From the NCBI RefSeq assembly GCF_027947575.1, contig NZ_CP116256.1, positions 558,001-622,000 on the forward strand: a stretch of DNA of 64,000 nt, given 5' to 3'. The position numbers and the translations under genes are program-made. This document shows positions 58,897 through 64,000 of this stretch, piece after piece. The notes beneath the pieces were generated by a model. The model did not search any database, was not told the DNA's origin, and saw only the letters and a program-made list of their open reading frames with translations. How positions within the stretch are numbered: the first letter of the stretch is position 1; each line of letters begins with the position of its first letter. This DNA comes from Streptomyces rubrogriseus. GTDB taxonomy: Bacteria; Actinomycetota; Actinomycetes; Streptomycetales; Streptomycetaceae.

Positions 58897-59682
58897 ATGG
58901 CCGCCGCCGTCCGGGAGCGCATGCCCGCCCTCTACCTCAGCCACGGTGCCCCGCCGCTCGCCGACGACCCGGTCTGGCCCGGCGAGCTGGCCGCCTGGGC
59001 CGCGGACCTGCCGCGTCCCAAAGCGATCCTCGTGGTCTCCGCCCACTGGGAGGAGGCCCCGCTCGCCCTCGGCGCCACCCGGACGGTCCCCCTCGTCTAC
59101 GACTTCTGGGGCTTCCCGGAGCACTACTACCAGGTGCGCTACGGAGCGCCCGGCGCGCCCGCGCTCGCCGACTCCGTACGCAAGCTGCTGCGCGCTCCCG
59201 GCACGCCCGTGCAGGACGTCCCCGACCGCGGTCTCGACCACGGCGCCTACGTGCCGCTGGTGGAGATGTACCCCGGCGCCGACATCCCGGTCCTCCAGGT
59301 CTCCATGCCGACCCTCGACCCGGCGCGGCTCATGGAGATCGGCCGCAGGCTCGCGCCGCTGCGCGACGAGGGCGTGCTGATCATCGGCTCCGGCTTCTTC
59401 ACCCACAACCTGGCCGCGCTGCGCCAGGGCGGCATCCCCTCCTGGTCCGCGGAGTTCGACGACTGGGGGCGGCGCGCGCTGGAGGGCGGGGACGTGGACG
59501 GGCTGCTCGACTTCGCCCGCAAGTCCCCGGCGGGCCGGCTCGCCCACCCGCGCACCGAGCACTTCGCGCCCCTGTTCGTGACCATGGGCGCGGCGGACGC
59601 GGCCGGCGAGCTGGACCTGCGGCGGTCGGTGATCGACGGGTTCTGGATGGGCCTGGCGAAGCGCTCGGTGCAGTTCGGCTGA
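58897..59682 (+). CDS. Class III extradiol-type (DODA/YgiD) dioxygenase
   Basis: Non-haem enzyme of 261 aa in the LigB / 4,5-DOPA dioxygenase superfamily. Metal-site residues expected from the family are visible: His16 (LSHGAP), His50 (SAHWEE) and His170 (FFTHNL), plus the acid-base His115 (LDHGAYVPL). Substrate unknown; YgiD-like members act on catechol-type aromatics. GGAG lies upstream of the ATG at 58897, and the gene is divergent from the MarR gene, a common arrangement for phenolic-compound response. Counterpart of SCO3204. Confidence 0.88.
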   Translation: MAAAVRERMPALYLSHGAPPLADDPVWPGELAAWAADLPRPKAILVVSAHWEEAPLALGATRTVPLVYDFWGFPEHYYQVRYGAPGAPALADSVRKLLRAPGTPVQDVPDRGLDHGAYVPLVEMYPGADIPVLQVSMPTLDPARLMEIGRRLAPLRDEGVLIIGSGFFTHNLAALRQGGIPSWSAEFDDWGRRALEGGDVDGLLDFARKSPAGRLAHPRTEHFAPLFVTMGAADAAGELDLRRSVIDGFWMGLAKRSVQFG

Positions 59683-59716
59683 GCGCCCGTACCCGGCGGG
59701 GGAGTGGCGACAGGCC

Positions 59717-60232
59717 CTAGAGCGGCCTCTCGTACCAGGCCACGTCCCAGTACCGGCCGAACTTGCGGCCCACCTCGCGGTACGTGCCCACGTGCCGGAA
59801 GCCGAAGCGGGCGTGCAGCCGGGCGGAGGCCTCGTTGGGCTGGGCGACGGCGGCGTAGGCGCGGTGCAGGTCCTCGGCGGCCAGGGCTTCGAAGAGGGAC
59901 GCGTAGAGGAGCGAGCCGATGCCGCGGCCGCCGGCCCCCGGGGCGACGTAGACGGTGGTCTCCACCGAGGTCGCGTAGGCGGGCTTCGCGCGGTAGGGGC
60001 TGGATGTGGCGTACCCCAGAATCTCCTGTGACTCCGCGTCCGTGGCAACCCTCAGGCGGTACGGGCCGTCTTCAGGGTGGGAGAGCAGCCACGGTCGGCG
60101 CCCTTCCGCGGTGAACGGCTCGGTGTCGAACGTGATGGGCGTCTCACGTACGTAGTGGTTGTAGAGGTCGGTGAGTGGCTTGAGATCCTCCTCGACTCCC
60201 GGTCTGACCTGGACCTCGGCAGTTTCCGGCAT
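59717..60232 (-). CDS. GNAT-family N-acetyltransferase (phosphinothricin acetyltransferase-like)
   Basis: Acetyl-CoA-dependent enzyme of 171 aa. Acetyl-CoA loop APGAGGRGIGSLLYASLFEAL, and the family hallmarks LTDLYNHYVRETPITFDTEP and NEASARLHARFGFRHVGTYREVG...YWDVAWYERPL, which match phosphinothricin/methionine-sulfone acetyltransferases. ATG at 60232 with GGGAGGGG upstream. It converges with the dioxygenase gene (34 bp between stops) and is divergent from hrdD. Counterpart of SCO3203. Confidence 0.9.
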   Translation of the reverse strand: MPETAEVQVRPGVEEDLKPLTDLYNHYVRETPITFDTEPFTAEGRRPWLLSHPEDGPYRLRVATDAESQEILGYATSSPYRAKPAYATSVETTVYVAPGAGGRGIGSLLYASLFEALAAEDLHRAYAAVAQPNEASARLHARFGFRHVGTYREVGRKFGRYWDVAWYERPL

Positions 60233-60296
60233 GGCCGCCCCTCCCTCTGTGGCGGCACAGGGTACTGCATGATCAGAAAAATCGAGGGGCAGGTTG

Positions 60297-60322
60297 GGAA
60301 TTCTGTCCGGATTCCAGTCGTT
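60297..60322 (+). promoter_or_regulatory. SigR-type promoter of hrdD
   Basis: GGAAT (60297-60301), an 18-nt spacer and GTT (60320-60322) match the disulfide-stress sigma factor SigR consensus GGAAT-N18-GTT exactly. hrdD is a reported SigR target in S. coelicolor. Leader to the ATG at 60446 is about 115 nt. Confidence 0.75.
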
Positions 60323-60445
60323 GTTTCCATCGGATGCAGGGCACCCGAGGAGAGTCCCGAGAGGGGCTGGAGACACGGAGACAACCGCAAGGCGCCCGAG
60401 CGTCCACCGGACCACCCGCTGAACCACCATCGCAAGGGAGCACGC

Positions 60446-61444
60446 ATGGCAACCCGTGCCGTCGCCCGTCGTAAGTCCGCCGCCGGCGAGACCTCCGGCT
60501 CGGCAACCAGCGTCCGCGCGAACGGCGGCGAGCTCGCCGACCGCGATCTGGTCGGCATGTACCTCGACGAGATCGCCCGGACCCCGCTGCTCGACGCCGC
60601 CAAGGAGGTCGAGCTGTCCCAGACCATCGAGGCGGGTGTGTTCGCGCGGCAGGTCCTCGAAGGGTACGAGGAGACCGGGGCGGACGCCACCCGTGAGGAG
60701 CTCCAGGCCCTGATCGACGAGAGCGAGCGGGCGAAGGACGTCTTCATCCGCTCCAACCTCCGCCTGGTCGTCGCGGTCGCCCGCCGCTACCCGCGCAGCG
60801 GCCTGCCGCTCCTGGATCTGATCCAGGAGGGCAACGCCGGCCTGGTCCGCGCGGTCGAGAAGTTCGACTACCGCAAGGGCTTCAAGTTCTCCACGTACGC
60901 GACCTGGTGGATCCGGCAGGCCATCACCCGTTCCATCGCCGACCAGTCGCGCACCATCCGGCTGCCCGTCCACCTGGTGGAGGAGCTGGGCCGGATCCGG
61001 CGCGTGCAGCGCGAGTTCAACCGGGAGCACGGCCGCGAGCCGGAGCCCGCCGAGATCGCGGCCGAGCTGGGCTCGACGCCGGAGCGCGTCACCGACGTGC
61101 TCGACTGGGCCCGCGACCCGGTCTCGCTGAACATGTCGGTGGACGACGAGGGCGAGACCCAGTTCGGCGACCTGCTGGAGGACACCTCGGCGGTGTCGCC
61201 CGAGCAGTCGGTGCTGACCCTGCTGCGCAGCGAGGAGCTGGACGACCTCATCGGCCGCCTGGACCCGCGCACGGCCTCCATCATCAAGATGCGGTACGGC
61301 ATCGACGACGGCCGTGAGCGCACGCTGACCGAGGTCGGCAAGGAGCACGGCCTCACCCGCGAGCGCATCCGGCAGATCGAGAAGCACGCGCTGCTGGAGC
61401 TGAAGAAGCTGGCCCGCGACACCGGCTTCGAGGCGGCGGCCTGA
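60446..61444 (+). CDS. hrdD: RNA polymerase principal-like sigma factor HrdD
   Basis: Sigma-70 group 2 factor of 332 aa. Region 1.2/2 begins at DRDLVGMYLDEIARTPLL; region 2.4 and nearby: LIQEGNAGLVRAVEKFDYRKGFKFSTYATWWIRQAI; region 4 ends with LTREVGKEHG-like LTEVGKEHGLTRERIRQIEKHALLELKKLA. ATG with AAGGGAG upstream; the open frame before it is promoter DNA. It is non-essential in S. coelicolor, where the principal factor is HrdB. Counterpart of SCO3202. Length agrees with known HrdD. Confidence 0.95.
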   Translation: MATRAVARRKSAAGETSGSATSVRANGGELADRDLVGMYLDEIARTPLLDAAKEVELSQTIEAGVFARQVLEGYEETGADATREELQALIDESERAKDVFIRSNLRLVVAVARRYPRSGLPLLDLIQEGNAGLVRAVEKFDYRKGFKFSTYATWWIRQAITRSIADQSRTIRLPVHLVEELGRIRRVQREFNREHGREPEPAEIAAELGSTPERVTDVLDWARDPVSLNMSVDDEGETQFGDLLEDTSAVSPEQSVLTLLRSEELDDLIGRLDPRTASIIKMRYGIDDGRERTLTEVGKEHGLTRERIRQIEKHALLELKKLARDTGFEAAA

Positions 61445-61831
61445 CCCGGCCGGGAGGCGACGCCGGCCGTACGGCCCGGATGCCGCGTGACGTGGGGGCG
61501 TGACGGGGCGGATGGGGCGTACGCCGGGTGTCGGACCCGGCGCAAACATGGCCGTACAACGCTGCTTCAATCCGTGGGGGCCGGGAAAAAGACGTTCGAG
61601 CCGGTATCGCGGCACCACCGGAGACCAACCACCGAAGACCACGTCCCGACGCACTCCCCCCGGCGCCGGGACTTCCCGAGCCGGGCTCGGCTGCCCCTCC
61701 CCCCCCTGGGGCGCCGCAGCCCGGCTCTTTCCGTGTCTCGGGGGACCCGGACGGCCGCGAGCCGGAGCGGCAGCGGGGCAGAGCGGGGAGGCGGGGCACC
61801 CCGAACCTGAACCCCGGGGTGGCCCGCCGAA
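61445..61831. other. Intergenic region after hrdD without a recognised gene
   Basis: About 390 bp. A 12-bp palindrome GGCCGTACGGCC lies shortly after the hrdD stop and may be part of its terminator. The rest is low-complexity GC-rich DNA with C and G runs. I see no gene on either strand with a plausible start and codon pattern. Confidence 0.4.
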
Positions 61832-61846
61832 TGGCAGATTCTGCCA
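61832..61846. promoter_or_regulatory. 15-bp palindrome, likely TetR operator
   Basis: TGGCAGA-T-TCTGCCA is a perfect palindrome with 7-bp arms and one central base, ending 20 nt before the TetR gene start at 61867. This is the position and shape of an autoregulatory TetR operator. Confidence 0.65.
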
Positions 61847-61866
61847 CAGCGGCATAGCCTGCCGAA

Positions 61867-62577
61867 GTGAGCAGCACCATTCCAGCACTTCCCGGGCCTG
61901 GTCCCGGGCCCGGCCCCGGACCGGCCGGACCGGTCTCACTGACCGAGCGGCGCAAGGCCGAGACCCGGATGGAGATCGCCCGGGCGGCGGCCCGCCTCTT
62001 CGTCGGCCAGGGCCTGCGGGCCACCCGGGCCGAGGACATCGCCAGGGCGGCGGGGGTCGCCCCGCGCACCTTCTACCGCTACTTCGCCACCAAGGAAGAG
62101 GCCATCGCCCCGCTCTACGCCCTGGGCGCCGAGCGCTGGGTGCGGGCGGTGCGCGAGGCCCCGGCCGAACTGTCGCCGCCCGAGGCACTGGAACGCGCCG
62201 TGCGGCACACGCTGACCCCGGGCGCCGGTGTGTCGGCGCCCTCCTGGGAGTGGGCCCGCACCCTCATCCGCCTGGCCGAGAGCAGTCCGGCGCTGCGCAA
62301 GGTGTGGGCGGAGGTCTGCCACGCCACGGAGCGCGGGCTGGTCCAGGCGCTGGCCGCGCGGATGGCCCAGGGCGACGACAACGTTGCCGTACGCCTGGCC
62401 GCCTCGCCCCGGCTGCATTTCGCGGCCGCGGTGGCGGGTGCGTCGGTGCGCGTGGCAGCGGAGCACTGGGCGTCGACCTCCCCGCAGGGAGCACGCAGCC
62501 TCCTGGAGCAGGCGCTGCTGAACCTGGAGGTGCTACGGGGGTTCGCCTGGGAGGCCGGGCCCGCGGGAGAGGGGTGA
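61867..62577 (+). CDS. TetR-family regulator (SCO3201-like)
   Basis: Regulator of 236 aa. After a Pro-Gly-rich N-terminus (GPGPGPGPGP), the helix-turn-helix is typical: TRMEIARAAARLFVGQGLRATRAEDIARAAGVAPRTFYRYF in outline, then a helical sensor domain. Start GTG at 61867; the ribosome site is weak. In S. coelicolor the orthologue SCO3201 blocks antibiotic production and sporulation when overexpressed (published). A palindrome upstream suggests self-control. It converges with the WYL-regulator gene. Confidence 0.88.
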   Translation: MSSTIPALPGPGPGPGPGPAGPVSLTERRKAETRMEIARAAARLFVGQGLRATRAEDIARAAGVAPRTFYRYFATKEEAIAPLYALGAERWVRAVREAPAELSPPEALERAVRHTLTPGAGVSAPSWEWARTLIRLAESSPALRKVWAEVCHATERGLVQALAARMAQGDDNVAVRLAASPRLHFAAAVAGASVRVAAEHWASTSPQGARSLLEQALLNLEVLRGFAWEAGPAGEG

Positions 62578-62640
62578 GACCCCTGGCGGGCGCCGCCGCC
62601 GGCCTGCCCGCCGGTCGCGGTCGCTGCGTCGGCCCGCCGG

Positions 62641-63612
62641 TCAGCCGGACCCCGCCGCGCGTCCCAGCCGGGCCCCCAGCTCCCGTACGCACTCCACCAG
62701 TTCCGCCGGTTCCCGGACCCGGAACTCCAGGCCGGTCGTCGCCAGCCGGGCCGCGGTCCACTCCACCGGGCCGGACACGGTCGCCCGCACCACGCACGAC
62801 GCGCAGCCGTCCACCGGCTCGGGCGTTCCCATCCAGTGCGGCAGCAGGGGCGCGACGGCCTCGGCCGGTGCGTGGAAGACGACCGTGATCTCGTAGGAGT
62901 CGTGCCGCCGCTGCATCGAGCGCCGCAGGTATTCGGCCGCGTCCCCGGTCGGCAGCTCCCGGGGAGTGAACCGCGCCCCCGTCGCGAAGGGCTCGCTCAC
63001 CCGGTCCACCCGGAAGGTCCGCCAGTCGTCCCGGTCGAGGTCGTAGGCGACCAGGTACCAGCGCCGCCCCGTGGAGACCAGCCGGTACGGCTCCGTCGAG
63101 CGCCGCGTCCCGGTGCCGTCCGCCGCGCGGTAGGCGAACCGCAGCCGCTCGTGCCCGGCCACCGTCGAGGCCATCACGGTCAGCGTCTCGGGCGCGATGC
63201 TGGGCCCGTCCCCGCTGGTCAGCGGCGTGGTCGCGGACTGGAGCGTGGTGACCCGGTGCCGCAGCCGCGAGGGCAGCACCTGCTCCAGCTTGGCCAGGGC
63301 CCGCACCGACGCCTCGTCCAGGCCCTCGACCGCGTGCCCCGCGCCGGCCCGCAGCCCGACCGTGATGGCCACCGCCTCCTCGTCGTCGAGGACCAGCGGC
63401 GGCATCGCCTTGCCCGCCACCAGCCGGTAGCCCCCGTCGGCGCCCATCGTCGCCTGCACCGGATAGCCCAGTTCGCGCAGGCGGTCGATGTCCCGCCGGA
63501 CCGTGCGCCGGGAGACCCCGAGCCGGTCGGCCAGCTCGCCGCCGGGCCATTCGCGGGGCGTCTGGAGGAGGGAGAGGAGGGTCAGCAGCCGGGCCGGAGT
63601 GTCCGTCGTCAT
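62641..63612 (-). CDS. WYL-domain transcriptional regulator
   Basis: DeoR-like helix-turn-helix plus WYL sensor, 323 aa from the ATG at 63612 (an ATG at 63633 would add 7 residues; neither has a strong ribosome site). N-terminal HTH: RLLTLLSLLQTPREWPGGELADRLGVSRRTVRRDIDRL. The WYL region contains RRWYLVAYDLDRDDWRTFRVDRV. Such proteins (PafBC/YobV type) often respond to nucleic acids or small ligands. It is divergent from an MFS pump gene 62 bp away, a likely target. Counterpart of SCO3200. Confidence 0.9.
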   Translation of the reverse strand: MTTDTPARLLTLLSLLQTPREWPGGELADRLGVSRRTVRRDIDRLRELGYPVQATMGADGGYRLVAGKAMPPLVLDDEEAVAITVGLRAGAGHAVEGLDEASVRALAKLEQVLPSRLRHRVTTLQSATTPLTSGDGPSIAPETLTVMASTVAGHERLRFAYRAADGTGTRRSTEPYRLVSTGRRWYLVAYDLDRDDWRTFRVDRVSEPFATGARFTPRELPTGDAAEYLRRSMQRRHDSYEITVVFHAPAEAVAPLLPHWMGTPEPVDGCASCVVRATVSGPVEWTAARLATTGLEFRVREPAELVECVRELGARLGRAAGSG

Positions 63613-63674
63613 GTGCTCGAGGATGCCGCACATCTAGGACACGATCCGACCTACTGGCCGCCTACGTTGCTCCC

Positions 63675-64000
63675 ATGACCTTCAAGCAGACCCCGCAACC
63701 GGCTCCCGTCCCGCCCGCGGCGGGCGACCGGCGTCGCTGGTTCGCCCTCGCGATCGTGATGACCGCGGCCTTCATGGACCTGGTGGACGTCACCATCGTC
63801 AACATCGCCATCCCCTCGATCCAGCGGGACGAGGGCGCCTCCTTCAGCCAGATCCAGTGGATCACCGCCGGCTACGCCCTCGCGTTCGCGGCCGGTCTGA
63901 TCACCGGCGGGCGGCTCGGCGACATCCACGGCCGCAAGCGGGTCTTCCTCGTCGGCATCGGCGGCTTCACCCTCGCCTCGGCGCTGTGCGGCCTGGCGGC
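63675..64000 (+). CDS. MFS drug efflux pump, N-terminal part (runs off the right edge)
   Basis: First about 108 residues of a DHA2-family transporter. Helix 1 holds LVDVTIVNIAIPSIQRDE (motif D1) and the loop after helix 2 holds GGRLGDIHGRKRVF (motif A). ATG at 63675. The stop is outside the window. It is divergent from the WYL regulator, so probably under its control. Counterpart of SCO3199. Confidence 0.9.
   Translation, partial: MTFKQTPQPAPVPPAAGDRRRWFALAIVMTAAFMDLVDVTIVNIAIPSIQRDEGASFSQIQWITAGYALAFAAGLITGGRLGDIHGRKRVFLVGIGGFTLASALCGLA

Overview
The window is chromosomal DNA of very high G+C from a Streptomyces. Gene content and order match, one for one, the right-hand part of the calcium-dependent antibiotic (CDA) locus of Streptomyces coelicolor A3(2) and the housekeeping flank beyond it (about SCO3199 to SCO3231, shown here in reverse). 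The source is S. coelicolor or a very close relative (S. lividans / S. violaceoruber group). I name genes by this synteny plus visible motifs; no database search was run. The system itself is therefore not new, but several details are worth a second look.

Positions 1-28437 (minus strand) hold two giant non-ribosomal peptide synthetase genes. cdaPS1 (7395 aa) is complete with six modules. cdaPS2 overlaps it by 4 bp and runs off the left edge after two modules and the start of a third. The adenylation pocket residues I read by eye predict Ser-Thr-(D-Trp)-Asp-Asp-(D-Hpg)-Asp-Gly, which is CDA residues 1-8. It includes the Asp-X-Asp-Gly calcium-binding motif (residues 5-8).

Positions 28745-32450 (plus) hold the hydroxyphenylglycine operon hmaS-hmo-hpgT. 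It converges on the two-component pair absA1-absA2 (minus, 32440-34842). Positions 34979-36733 encode an ABC exporter. Positions 36879-40532 hold a secreted phospholipase A2, a prephenate dehydrogenase, a small secreted Cys-containing protein, a secreted lipase and an MbtH-like protein. cdaR, the SARP activator (minus, 40591-42507), is followed by a P-type cation ATPase (minus, 43252-45642). Positions 45908-52355 form a tightly overlapping operon: glmT (for 3-methylglutamate), then trpE2-G-D2-C2 and a class II DAHP synthase, which raise Trp supply for the two Trp residues of CDA.

From 52618 rightwards lies flanking DNA: a tandem double IclR regulator, a secreted M6-like metalloprotease, a TetR/MFS efflux pair, MarR with a class III extradiol-type dioxygenase, a GNAT acetyltransferase, the sigma factor gene hrdD with a recognisable SigR promoter, a TetR regulator, a WYL-domain regulator and the start of another MFS pump.

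The main new observations are these. (1) A 43-nt promoter architecture (19-nt box, exactly 18 nt, -10-like hexamer) is shared by hmaS, the MbtH gene and glmT, and is a candidate pathway-specific (CdaR?) site. (2) A reading-frame break lies in trpD2. (3) The Asp modules are near-identical mosaic copies, and the condensation domain downstream of each Asp module shares an altered HHxxxDA motif. (4) A hairpin covers the Shine-Dalgarno of the phospholipase gene. (5) Low-complexity tandem expansions occur in several pathway enzymes.
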